In this document: one piece after another, positions 45,965-57,339 of the stretch
How the letters are laid out: each line of letters begins with the position of its first letter
Position numbering within the stretch: the first letter of the stretch is position 1
Source: Tetracentron sinense
Lineage: Eukaryota; Streptophyta; Magnoliopsida; Trochodendrales; Trochodendraceae
Reading direction: 5' to 3'
DNA: 64,000 bases
Assembly: GCA_015143295.1 (NCBI GenBank)
Contig: CM026570.1
Coordinates: 26,357,250 to 26,421,249 of the forward strand
The notes under the pieces: generated by a model
The model's input: the letters and a program-made list of their open reading frames with translations, nothing else
Database searches by the model: none
What the model was told of the DNA's origin: nothing
Translations under genes and position numbers: made by a program

Positions 45965-46925
45965 GTGCTAAGAACCATAAGGGAAAAAGAACAAATAGAA
46001 TGGAATAGACTCCAAACCCAAGCCCAAAGAGATCAGCTCACATAAAAGTTATACATAAGAGATGATTCAAAACCTTAAATACAAATTGGAATGCATCACC
46101 ATGTGCGCTAAAGTGTCATGTTAAGTATTTGAGTGTAATAGCTAATGAGTGCAAGCTGAAAATTTGATGGCTGCAAACCCAAATTCAGAGTTGAGTTTTG
46201 GTTGGAACACGCACAAGAGACCGAATGCAGAAAAGCCCCAAATACGATGATAACCTCACTTCTTTGAAAGCCCAAGTTTGAGGTCCAGATTCTGTGATTT
46301 ATGTGGTGTACGCAAGTTTGCATTTTGAGATTTTTGCGTAGTATTCAGAGACACGGTAAATTTCACCCCAGCCAACATGTACGGTATTTGGTCCTTACAT
46401 TAAACCAACAGACTAAATTTGAAATCTTGAACATTCAAATGCAACAAAAATTGTAAAGAACCTTCGGTCTCAAGAAACCATCATAGAAACTAAAATAAAA
46501 TTACTAGCGCAATCGAACAAAAACTATTTTTTTCTTACAGGACATGGTAATTGTTCAACATAAAAGGGGGATGTGGCTTACCATCTTGCATTGCACCTTC
46601 ATCAAGGAAATGGGGATCGGCATTAACCCTATGTAAGTATGGAAAATAAGCATAAGCGGGGTGTGAATCAACCGAGCAATGAGGTCAAGAGAAACATCAA
46701 TAACCTGACCACGAACTTGGACTTTGAAAGTCCGTTGTTAATCGTCAATGTTGTAGACATTGGAATAAAATTCCCTAACCAACTCAACTGGGCATTGCCT
46801 TGATAGACTCAATGCCTTCCCATTCACGAGATTGGAAAATCACGAGAAGAGGGAGGTAGACGAATGAAGGGGGAATCCGAATAAAAAATTAATTTAATAT
46901 GCGAAATTTTTTCAATTCCATAGAT
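45965..46925 (-). mobile_element. Degenerate gag-like segment, right inner copy
   Basis: Reverse-complement homologue of 305-668 plus 2691-3490, without the 2.0 kb hAT-like insertion. It is shorter than the others and broken. Confidence 0.55.
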
Positions 46926-47107
46926 CTTAACAAATAGAAACATTCAAGGTTCTCAAATGGCTAGAAATAATTTGTTCACCTTTCTTCGGTACGACAAAAA
47001 AACTTGCTGGATTGTCAAGAAAATTTGTCGAGACTTCTCGAAGCTCCAAGCCCGGCTCAATCTCGAAACTGCACTACCACCGTAGCGTTTTTAGATCACC
47101 GATAGTT

Positions 47108-47811
47108 ATATAACTCTAATGGAAGGTTTTCGGTGAAATCTTATCTGCAGGCTGTCAACTCAGGCCCCATTGTGAGGTTCCTCAGCAAGTTGGTCTGGTT
47201 TAATGGGGTACCCTCTAAGGTATCAGTTTTTCTTTGGTCTGCTATTTTGGGTAAGATTTTGACGTTGGACAATTTGCAAAATAGAGATTAGAGCCTTCCA
47301 AATTGTTGTTGTTTGTGTATGGTGGAGGAGTCGGTTGATAATTTATTCTTCACTGCTTGTTTGCGTGAAGGCTTTGGTTGTATTTTCTTTCTCAGCTCGG
47401 GATCGCTCGGGTATTCCCTTCGTCATTCATGGGTTTGTTATCAGGTTGGCTCTCAATTTAATTGTACTGCTTGTTAAATTTTGTTTGGGCTCTTCTCCCA
47501 GGAGTGATGTCGTGGTCTTTGTGGAAAGAGCGGGACACGAGGGTTTTTCAGAATTCTGCATTGCCTTTAGAGAGTGTGCTATCGTATGCGTGCCTTGTTG
47601 AGGGATTGGGTTGCAGCTAAATATGACATGGAGGAGTTAGGGTTTGACGAGATTATATCTTAGTGGAGTCAGGGGAGTATCCTTTAGCTTTTGTGTTGTT
47701 GTAGTTCCTTGTCCTTGATGTTAGTGTTTAATTTTTGCTTTGTGCCTTTTGTGATTCACATTTTGTGAATCTTCCTTTTTTTAATGATATTGATATTACC
47801 AATTAAAAAAA
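47108..47811 (+). mobile_element. 5'-truncated LINE with zf-RVT domain and perfect 13-bp duplication
   Basis: ATCACCGATAGTT stands on both sides (47095-47107 and 47812-47824), a perfect target duplication. The plus strand carries the zf-RVT region (KVSVFLWSAILGKILTL) and the ALLRDWVAAKYDMEE end, with an A-rich tail at 47802-47811. Frames are shifted and stops are present, so it is dead on arrival or decayed. It is the same insertion event as 18156-18862. Confidence 0.9.
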
Positions 47812-47824
47812 ATCACCGATAGTT

Positions 47825-48415
47825 CAAACCTTAAAAATATAAAAAACCCTAACCCTCTCTCTTCTGCGTTTTCTAAGTAGCAATCCTTGAGAAAAGTTCT
47901 CCAATCCACTTAAAAAAACTCATGTATCTAATAATGAGCATTAAAAAGAATCTATTAATACTAATGAATCCATCCATTGATAAAAGGGACCCCATCCCTA
48001 TTAAATCTCGAAAAGAGTGAACTCTCTTAGCCTCCACAACAGCTTGCGTATGCGATTTCAAATAGGAGATCAAATCCTCTTTTTTTAAGGAGATAAAAGA
48101 TAGGAGAGAGAGAGTGGGCGTGGATAGGGTTCTAAACCTTATCCTTTATTTTTGATTTTTCAACTAAATATCTAATCTCATTAGATAATACATAATTAAT
48201 TAATTAACATAAGCTACTTAATAGGGATTAAAGTTTTTCCAACTTCATGGGAGTGGCCCACCTCTATGCTCCATTTTAGCTATTAATTAGGATATGGATC
48301 CTATCCATTATCCATTTAAAACTAGACGTGGGTACGGGTCAAACCCATTAACCCTATTCATGAATACAACTTCATACGTGCATGTACATGAGTCATACCC
48401 ATCAATCCCCATAGA
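47825..48415. other. Unassigned part of segment C, right arm
   Basis: Mirror of 23326-23930. No gene is seen. Confidence 0.5.
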
Positions 48416-49375
48416 ATGTTAATTAAATAATTAATTATCATAGATTAAATCTATGGTCCGTGCTTGGTGAGCTACCTTGAGCACCTTCACATATTGCTTT
48501 GGGATATACTATCCCTTGCTAACCCAGTGTTAACTCATTGAACCAAATAATATCGTATGCCCGATTTGAGCACCGAGGAGTCCGTATTGCCTATTTTGTA
48601 AAAAGAGTTGAAGTCTAAAACTAACATAGCTCGTCAAATCCTAAGTTGGGTTATGTTTTCTTATGTGGTTTCTTCTGACATTTGCATTTCAATAAAACCT
48701 ACATGTTTGAATTAGTTTTGAGGAGTTCAGAGCTCTTATGCCCGATTTGTGCACCGAGGATTCCGTATTGCCTATTTTGTAAAAAGAGCCAAGTTTATAT
48801 CTTACATTGCGCGTCAAATCCAAACTGGGGATCGGTTTTTTATGTGGTCTCTTCTGACACTTGTATTTTCAATATTTCCTAAGTGTTCGAATTGAGCACC
48901 TAGGATTACGTATTGCCTAATTTGTAAAGAGTTGTCTACACCTAACATTGCGCGTCAAACCCTAACCGGGTTCTGTTTTTTATTCGCTCTCTTTTGATAC
49001 TTGTATATCAATAACCTAAGTGTTCGAATTGCCTATTTTGTAAAAAGAGTTAAGTCAAAATCTAACATTGAGAGTCACATGCTAACCGGGGATCTGTTTT
49101 TTATGCAGTCTCTTCTAACATCAATATAACCTAAGTGTTTAAAGTGGTTTAAAGAAGTTCGGAACCCGTATGCCCAAGTCACCGAGGAGTCCGTATATCT
49201 TATTTTGTTAAATATTTAATTATCATACATTTAATCTATGGTTCGTGCTTGGCAAGCTACCTTTAGCACCTTCACAGATTGCTCTGGGCTATACTATCCC
49301 TCGCAAAAAAAAATGTTAACCTATTGAACCAAATAATACGTTAAACAAAGGAATTGCACGTGACGAGGGATATGC
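48416..49375. repeat. Segment C minisatellite, right arm
   Basis: Mirror of 22405-23325, with the same two ~135-bp direct repeats and about four 130-165-bp units between them. Confidence 0.85.
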
Positions 49376-49385
49376 ATAATGCAAT

Positions 49386-49637
49386 TTTTTTTGAGAAAAG
49401 GAAAGCTGGGGTTAGGCAGACGCCGACCAGAATAAGATAAACTAAAAAAGAGATTACACCCTTAGGAATTTACAACCCCGACCATCATCTTGAACTAACT
49501 TAGATAAGTGGAGAGTGAACGAAACACTATCTAGCAAAACCTCACCATTAGGGGGACAAAACTTTGATACAGCGTTGGCCACTTTGTTGGCCTCCATATA
49601 GATGTGACTAATAGAAACTAAGTTGAACCTACCCTAT
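49386..49637 (-). mobile_element. LINE 3' end with RNase H C-terminus, right arm
   Basis: Mirror of 22104-22362. The minus strand again reads SHIYMEANKVANAVSKFCPP. The solo LTR begins at 49638. The stretch 51871-52214 beyond it may be the LINE's upstream continuation. Confidence 0.7.
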
Positions 49638-51870
49638 TGTAGTGACCCTAATTTAAATTAAATACACTCATGGGTAAATGGGTAAATTATACCCTAAGGG
49701 TAATTTAGTAATTCATTTTTGGTGTTTGATCATATGGCTTACCTTTGTGGGGGTAGGGCTAACCCAATGATTTAATTTAATGAGTTAAATTAATTAAATC
49801 TAGGTTATAAACAAACAGGCCTTAGTGGGGGTATATTAGTAATTCTCTAAATAGAGTATAGTTTAAATAGAATTGTTTAACCTAATACTCATAGTTTTTG
49901 CTAAACCTAAATTAGGAGAAATGAGATACGATCGTTTTGGGAGGAGAGGAGGAAAGCGGCTGTAGAGTTTGGAATTCTATTGGATCCCGTGGAGAACCTA
50001 GTGATGGGAATTGGATCATCCAAGTTAGCTTCGAAGCTCTCCTAAGCAATCAACCTCTTGCATTCTTCTCAAAAAAAAAAATCAAAATCTAGAGGTAAGT
50101 GAATATTTCTATAATTTAGATGTAGGGTGTGTTGTTATCACACAATATTTTAATGTGTTTTTATTCTTGTGTTAATGATCGTGAGTATGAAAATATGCTA
50201 GATCGATAAATATTTTATACAGGTATTATTTTGATTTATTAAATATGTTATAGGTGATTTGAATAAATGATATAATAATATATTAGATTTTAGGGAAGAT
50301 AATATAAGAGATCTAGGAGATTAAAATTAGTGATTTTCGGAATTGAGTTAATTTAAATGAGATTTATCCAGTTTCGGTATTTGGGTCATAACTTTATGAC
50401 ATTAAGTCCGATTTTTGTCCGATATTACATCGCTTCGAAGAGCTCGAAAAGATCTACAACTTTCGTGAAGAAAGTTTTCCCAAAATCAGTATTTTTGTGG
50501 GTCAAAACCTTAGTTGAAAATCAAAAACGGGAAAAAGTGATATTTTTCACATTAATTTTCCTAAGATACTTTAATTAAATGTATATATTATTTGAGTGTG
50601 AGAACATTGTTTTGTTGAAATTCCTTTATAACTAATTAGTTAGTTGTTTAGATGGTTGAAAGATACCTCTAACAAATTTAAATAATTAGTTACTAAATAA
50701 TTTGTTAGTAACTTAACTTATAGTTTTTAGTTAATTTGTTGGGTGGTTGAAAAATATCCCTAACAAACTTAACTAATTAGTTACTAACCAATTGGTTATT
50801 AACTGATCTCTTTTATGCTAGTATAAAGGTTTTACTAAACTCACTAGCATAAAAAGGGTTTTTCCAAGTCCTTGGGGGTTTGTGAAACCCTGAACCCCAT
50901 TATCATGGGAGATTGAGAATTTGTAGGGTTATAAATATGTGATATTTATAACTAAAGTTTCAGTTGTAGGAGCACAGCTGAAACCTCTTTTGAAATAAAG
51001 TATGTTATGTCTGCCTAGATATTAATTGTAAATTATAGCATTATAGATTTTAATTATGAATTATGATGTTGACTATTATAACCTTCATTTAATGTTTTGC
51101 TATATTTTCATAATAGTTGGAATTCATTTTCTAAAATAATGATGATTCAATAAACATTGTTTTAACCTTGGTTAAGGGTCATTTAAGGAGTAAATTGTGT
51201 AAGACCTCCTTAAATTGATCATAGGGTGATGTTGTGTACCACGCAATAATGGTTTCAGGGTGGTGTAGAGTACCTACCCAGAAACAGAGGATTGAGTTGA
51301 GTTGTGTAAGACACTTAATTCTCAGATGGGTAAACTGTGTTAGACCCAAGGGATAGGGGAAGCTATGTGAGACCCTAAGGATTCCTTTGGTCAATAAGGT
51401 AAGTTGTGTAAGACCCCTATTGACCGGACTGAATCATAAGTAAAGACTTAATTGAATAATATACATAATTTGTTAGTCATCTTATCCTATGAATTGTTAA
51501 TGCATTTAAATTATAGTGAATTCTCTTATTGAGCTGAGGGCTCACCCTTGTTGATTCTTCTTTTTCAGGTGGTGATTAAAAAGAATAGGAATTGCTCTCG
51601 TTTGAGCAAGTGAGACTTGCCTTAAAGTTTTCTTCTATGTTAGAGTGTGAGAGAACTGTAGTGAGGTAAACCATATGAAATCTTTGGATTATTTAATTTT
51701 TGGGAGAACTCATGTTATTGAGTCTTTTAGTTATGCTGGTTATTTAAATCTATTTAATGGAGTATTAAATTATTTTAATTTCCATTAATATTGGAATTTT
51801 GTTTCTGGTTCACGCCTTGATATTTATACAAATATTACTATTATTGTGTATAGATTTCGGGGCGTGACAC
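49638..51870 (+). mobile_element. Solo LTR, 2.2 kb, with 5-bp target duplication
   Basis: It starts TGTAGTGACCC and ends GGGGCGTGACA. CCTAT precedes it (49633-49637) and follows it (51871-51875), a perfect 5-bp duplication. No internal region is present, so it is a solo LTR left by recombination. Its termini match the chromovirus LTR at 13010-15756. A truncated mirror copy lies at 20458-22103 and a related 3' end at 1-304. Confidence 0.9.
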
Positions 51871-51875
51871 CTATA

Positions 51876-52214
51876 ATTTATCATGTCATCCAATTGAATC
51901 CCAGTTATTAACAAAAATGGATCCCTCTAAAGAAACTTATTGATCTGCTTAATTCTTCCAATATCATTATTCCACATAGGCCCTCGAGAATAAAATACTA
52001 TCTAACCCATAGCCTATAAAAATCGTCTGGGTTCCAAGATATCAGATTTGAGCTATAAGAAACAATTTCTCAAAAAGGTTTTCAAAACTCCTTTGAATAC
52101 ATTTAATTATATTTTGATACAGAAAATAATATTTAAAACTTTCCTTTAAAATCACCTGCGTAGGATTTCAGCTCAAATTATATCTTCCCTAATCTTGGAT
52201 AATCTCCTAATTTA
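51876..52214. other. Stretch right of the solo LTR
   Basis: No clear gene. It may be LINE sequence continuous with 49386-49637 before the LTR inserted, on the minus strand, but the reading is too decayed to be sure. Confidence 0.35.
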
Positions 52215-53150
52215 ATGGGTAAAGATTCCTTGTTGGAATTCCATCATCACCCAAACATATCTCTAATTATCCAACTGTCACCTTCAAGTAATCTCAAATT
52301 AAGACTATTTTGGTGGAATCAAAATAATTAGGTTACTGTTCAGTGATAAATGAAATCCTCAGGTCTAAGAATTCACAGATCAAGTTTCTGGTAATTGAGT
52401 GAACGTCTAAATGATAGTAACTTAAAAACCAAATGTCTCTCCGGATGATGCAATCAGTTAGTGTACAATTAAGCACTCATATGTCGATGGGTAGTTAACA
52501 CTCCAATAGCTCGAGATAAAGCCATATCTCAAGTACTAAGAACATCCAATGTTGTGTCTTGTGCTTTTATTTTCCTTTTGGCTGTCCTGTAGGGGTGTGC
52601 CAAACCCCCACTCTTTCTAAGTGGCTTTTAAAAAAAAAAAATCCAAACATTGTGGCAGGCATCTAAGTGAAGTGTCCAACTTCACCCATAACTGTGACTA
52701 ATTTTGGCAGAGGAAATGAAAAGCTAAATCTATCAAAGTTGGCCCGTGGCCAAACACTTCGCTTTTCTCTACAATTTGTTCTAAGGACCTTTCCTCGGTA
52801 TCTCATACCGCGTTGATCATCTCATGATCGGTATATAGTCAACCACCTATAATGAATGCAATAAAGAAAGCATAGACAACAATATTAATCAAATTAATAT
52901 TGTCTTACAAGTAAATGACTTTTCTAGGGCACTTAGTCTAACAAATAATTCGTCAAAGAGGACTTTCCGCGGGTTGGAGCAGTTAGCAAGCATCCCGAGT
53001 TAGGTTCCCATGGTTGTGTGTTCAAATACCACTCTTCCACTTACCATGGTGCCCGTAGGGAAATTTTGAGTGTTTTGGAACGAACACTCAATTGGACTAG
53101 TCCTTGCCTCGAAGGTTTTGGGACAACCACCATTACCAAAAAAATAAGAT
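52215..53150. repeat. Unassigned 0.95 kb unit segment, right outer copy
   Basis: Direct-orientation homologue of 39126-40110, more diverged than the mirror pair of the inner arms. It follows the gag-like N-terminal frame on the minus strand. Confidence 0.75.
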
Positions 53151-53588
53151 AGGCAGGCGGGACATGAATCGATTGTAGGCACCCTCACTGGCGTCATTTT
53201 GGAATCTGGGAATTGGATGAGTAGGAGGGGCATGCCTAAGTTGTGCCCTAGAATATGACAGTGCTTTACCCTTGGATGAAGTGGCTTTGCCATTCGAGGC
53301 TTTAGAGGGTCTCTTACTCATAGTCCTAGGGGCTCGATGAAGTGGAGATTCATGCTCTTCCTCATTTAAGTGGGTGTTTGGCTGGGGTGCAAACCGAGAG
53401 GAAGGGAGGTTGCTAAGGGTTGTGGGTTTGGTTAAGGGAAGTGAGATATAGAATGAGAGAGTAAGGGTTGAATGAACTCTTGGGGTGTTTGGCTTAACTG
53501 TGAAAGAAGGGTTGAGGCTTTAGGGGCTTGGATGTGTAAGAACTCCCAAGGGTTGTTAGGGGGGTGTGAACTTGGGATTGAGGCGAGG
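53151..53588 (-). mobile_element. Degenerate gag-like segment, amino-terminal side, best copy
   Basis: The minus frame (53133-53321) reads MSKRPSKASNGKATSSKGKA and RFQNDASEGAYNRFMSRLP, a Ser/Lys-rich start followed by the 'RF...A..Y...' motif of plant gag-like transposon proteins. The segment continues on the far side of the solo LTR (56148-56360). Family assignment is tentative. Broken. Confidence 0.5.
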
Positions 53589-53593
53589 GAACT

Positions 53594-56142
53594 TGTCACG
53601 CCCCAAAATCCCCCCTAGGAGAATTGAGAACTTTGGCACGTGACTTACTTGACTTAATCCATTTAATGAGCTTTAAAGGCATACAAAAATCTGAACAGAA
53701 AAATTTCTCCAATTGAATAATATTTAATACATCAACTGAACATCAATTAAGACTACAACAAAACTGAATCTACACAATCTGAGTCATCCTCGTGACTCTC
53801 AACTCTTTAATTAAGCATATCAAATCTAAATATCTCAATTTAAAAGCTAAAACATAATAAAATAATTACAATCTCTCTGGAATTTAAACAATTTATAATA
53901 AACTAAAATCGAAATCCTGTTTCTCTTCGGGATGATCACCTGTAAGATCTTCCTTACGTACTCCTCTTCAACTCAGGGCTCCTGCGTACAATTATTAAAT
54001 CTCGAACCTACCGACAACAACAGTCATCGGTTGAGTAACAAGTTACCCCACGTATATATAAATTCCTAGCTAACAATATAATAATATTTAATACAAAACG
54101 TAATTTGGAATTTAACACGACAAGTAATCATATAAATAATTCAAAGTGCGGAAGCATAATTCAATTTCGATTCTTTTATGTGCTCACTTGTACTTATCTT
54201 GTTTGTCTTATTACTTGACTTTTTCTTTTTTGATTTGACTTATCTTTCTTGTCTTATTTTTTCTTACTTGTCTTACTTTTCTTTGAGATCTTTCTTGAAA
54301 CTAGATAACTAGTACCCTTGAAAACTTGTCTTGAAGCTAGGCACTAGCATCCTTGTTTTATTTACTTTTTTCGTGAATAAATCAAACAACATACAATATG
54401 CAATAACTTAAAATAACTCTACCCCATATATTGGATAGGGATTAACATATACCCTACTTTTCGAGGTACCACACAATATACACATTATCCGGTGTATACG
54501 GCTTGTCTATACATTATCCGGTGTATACGGCTTGTCTACACATTATCCGGTGAATATAGCTTGTCTACACATTCACTGGTGTATACGGCTGGTCTCGCCT
54601 TGATCATAGGCCTGTGGGTACTCAATCAGTGCAAAACTCAATCATGCAGTCATGTTTGTGTTCTTGTGTACTTGTATAATACTTATCATCTTGTTTATTC
54701 TTGTGCTCGTACATGTTTAATTTTGTGAATAAGTGTGAGTGAGATAATGATGAATATGAATCATGCACCAATTTAAATATGCAGAATTTCTCATAGTTGA
54801 TCAACATAAAATATAGGTCTATCAAGTTTTCGAGAATACAATGAGAGACAATTTTTATTTATCATGTCTCTCAATATATATAATTTTAATCAAATAAATG
54901 TCATAGTAATTTATAACACATCATAATTTCAAGGCAAACTCATAATCATTCCATCAAATCCAACCATCATTCATTCCTCCATTCTCCGTCATATATAACC
55001 ATGAATTCATTCCCCTTCCCCTTGTTGAATATGAATAATAAAAATTATGATAATATCTTTAACATCATCAATATATTTTACAAGAAAAACCATAATTTAG
55101 AACACTTTCTAAGCATCGTATCAGGTATATTTTCCACAAGAGAATCATGATCTAAAACAATCTCAAATCATCATATGTATTTTTTTTATAAGAGATTCAT
55201 GATTCAAAACACTCTCTAACATCATGTGTGCTTTTCATAAAAGATTAAAACATCCAAATCACGCTTAATCTTGTTTGTTCTTAGTTAGATTTATCTCTTT
55301 TACAATGTTTATATCAAAAATCCCTATATTGATAGGAAGGAAGTTATATTTACCTCTCACGATCGCTTCCCTACGATCAAACGCTTGCGAATGGGATGGA
55401 TCTAAGTCTTTTTGTACTTTTTCCTTGGAACACTTTTGATCTCTCTTCTTGGATCTCTCCAAAACCCCTTTCTCTCACTCTTTTAGGTTTAAAAGGCCTT
55501 AGAAAACCTAATTTACGAGTATAAGGAGTATTTATAATGTTGGGAACCCTAGGGAAGGTAAAAAAAGGGTCAAAAATCATATTTTCTCGGAAAAATCCCG
55601 TTCTGGGCGATCGATCGCCGGTGGTGGGCGATCGGTCGCCCTCCCCTTTTTTTTTTCGAAACCCTTCTTCTTCAGTATTTTGGCAATAACTTTTGACTCG
55701 GTTATCGAAATTGGACGATTCAACTTGCGTTGGAACCGTCATTCGAATGGGAACAACTTTCATGTTTTGCAAAATTTTTAATTCTTTTTATTCATGGACC
55801 AAAATGCCCCTAAAACTGACTGGTCTGCAATGGGTTGTGATAGCCCAGATTTACAGCAGACCCGGTTTCAGAAATCTAACTTTTAACCTAACTCAGACTA
55901 AGAATCTGGAAAAATTGTACACATGAACCTTGAAGAGGATTCTAATACCTTTCCAAAAATTCAAGAATCACTCGATTCCGATTTGCGGCGATAAAACTAT
56001 GGCTTCTTCAAGTTGAGGTCATGTTAAGGTATCCATTTTTAATTCATCTTTTAGGAACACAGGTATTTAACATCGGGCACAAATTTCAAGAATTTCATAT
56101 CAATGGCACGAAAGTCGATAAAATAATTTTGGGTCTCTACAG
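53594..56142 (-). mobile_element. Solo LTR, 2.55 kb, with 5-bp target duplication
   Basis: The plus strand starts TGTCACGCCCC and ends GGGTCTCTACA. GAACT flanks both sides (53589-53593 and 56143-56147), and the homologous segment near 40490 lacks it. By its termini the sense strand is minus. It shares GGACGATTCAACTTGCGTTG with the gypsy LTR at 13010-15756, so the family is related. It contains four ~29-bp repeats (54478-54595). Small frames within (for example 55377-55772) are not genes. Confidence 0.9.
54478..54595. repeat. 29-bp minisatellite in the solo LTR
   Basis: Four units of ACATTATCCGGTGTATACGG plus CTTGTCTAC, the last one diverged. Confidence 0.9.
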
Positions 56143-56147
56143 AACTT

Positions 56148-56780
56148 TCCCTATTTATAGACCTTGAGAGAGAGAGAGGGGGGGGGGGGGAGGAGACCAA
56201 AAAAGAGATAGGTCTCCTCCGTAATGCTTGGGCTGCTTATGGAAGTACATCAAGAAGTTTTGATTCCTTGACCCCATGTCAAAACGGAATTCATGCTTGA
56301 CCCCATGTAAAAACTGAATTCACTAGTAAGTATCACCCATTCTGCAACATAACATACATTGAAAAAACATTTGATGTTGCCAACACGGAGAATAAAATAA
56401 AGGCTCAATAATTCGACTAGAGATCATTTTTTAGTGCGGAAAACAAGGTGATATACAACAAATTAAGGTTCACCAAAAGAACAAAACAAAAAAAATCAAA
56501 AATAGATGAGAAGATCAAATAAGCATGTATATCATTAAGTCTAAACCAGCATGTTCCATGCTTTTCAGATCAAATAGACATGTGTGTTATATTAACTCAA
56601 CTTCTAAACCGGCATGTTCAAGGGGTTTCTTGAATTTCAAGTATTCAATTTCATTCTACTGAATATAAGAAAAGAATAAGTATTCCATATCAATTATCAG
56701 ATAAAAAAAACAAATAATGTCTCAATAAAAAAACAATATGGATAGATCATGTGAAACATGGTAAGATATGTTGTGAGGTT
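56148..56780. other. Remainder of gag-like segment and MCM6 3' flank
   Basis: 56148-56360 continues the gag-like segment after the solo LTR, with a GA run and a G run near 56165-56190. 56400-56780 is the constant 3' flank of the MCM6 fragment, as at 8706-9079. Confidence 0.6.
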
Positions 56781-56784
56781 TAAC

Positions 56785-57246
56785 ACACCTAAAGTTCCAA
56801 ATGACTTCGAGCAAAGGCCTCTGACAACCTGATCAAAGTTTCCAGCTGCCTAACTACTCCCAGGAGCTGTATCACCTCTACGAAGAGCAACATAGGAATC
56901 CACCAAAAGTTTCCTAGCTTCTCAGCTGAGCTGCGTGAATTTGAAAATTTTTTAAAGGGGTGAGGGTTACAACAAATGGATTTTCGAACAAAAGAATATT
57001 ACCTCCTATTTCAAGGAACAGTAGACAAACCTTGGGTTTCAAAGACTTCACAAATACTATATAACACTTTAGTAGCACAGTAGTGAATGCAGGAGCAAGT
57101 ATATCTTCATGCTTTTTATTAACTCTCACAATGTGGTGAGTAATGTGGTAATCCGTATGATCGTCTAGATCACCAATCATAACATACACCAGATCAAACC
57201 TTGAAAGGATAGCAGGAGGAAGGGACACATTGTTCCATGCTTTCAG
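56785..57246 (-). pseudogene. MCM6 exon fragments, best-preserved copy R3
   Basis: The minus strand reads [20 protein letters not shown], then [20 protein letters not shown] and [20 protein letters not shown] without a stop (57246-57010), up to the GT splice site. SRFD is the arginine-finger motif of MCM helicases. After the intron, [14 protein letters not shown]-like coding (about 56910-56875) and QLETLIRLSEAFARSHLE (about 56850-56795) follow. The Walker A and B regions are absent, so it cannot be an active helicase. The uninterrupted first exon makes this the least decayed copy. Confidence 0.9.
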
Positions 57247-57339
57247 AGCCTAGATTCACTGTAGATGATATATTAAAATCGAATACTCGAACCATCATAT
57301 CATGCATGATTGACATTAGTTACAAGCTTAGGAGAAAAC

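Larger units (their letters stand above)
34928..51260. repeat. Right inner arm of the large inverted repeat
   Basis: Mirror of 20458-29375. It contains an additional block at about 40110-47580 that the left arm lacks. The arms are separated by 5552 bases (29376-34927) that carry the TPC1 fragment. Confidence 0.9.

Noticed and set aside
55377-55772. 131-residue minus frame
   Set aside because: Inside a solo LTR, no domain, low complexity (Arg/Lys/Glu-rich) and not conserved in the related LTR.
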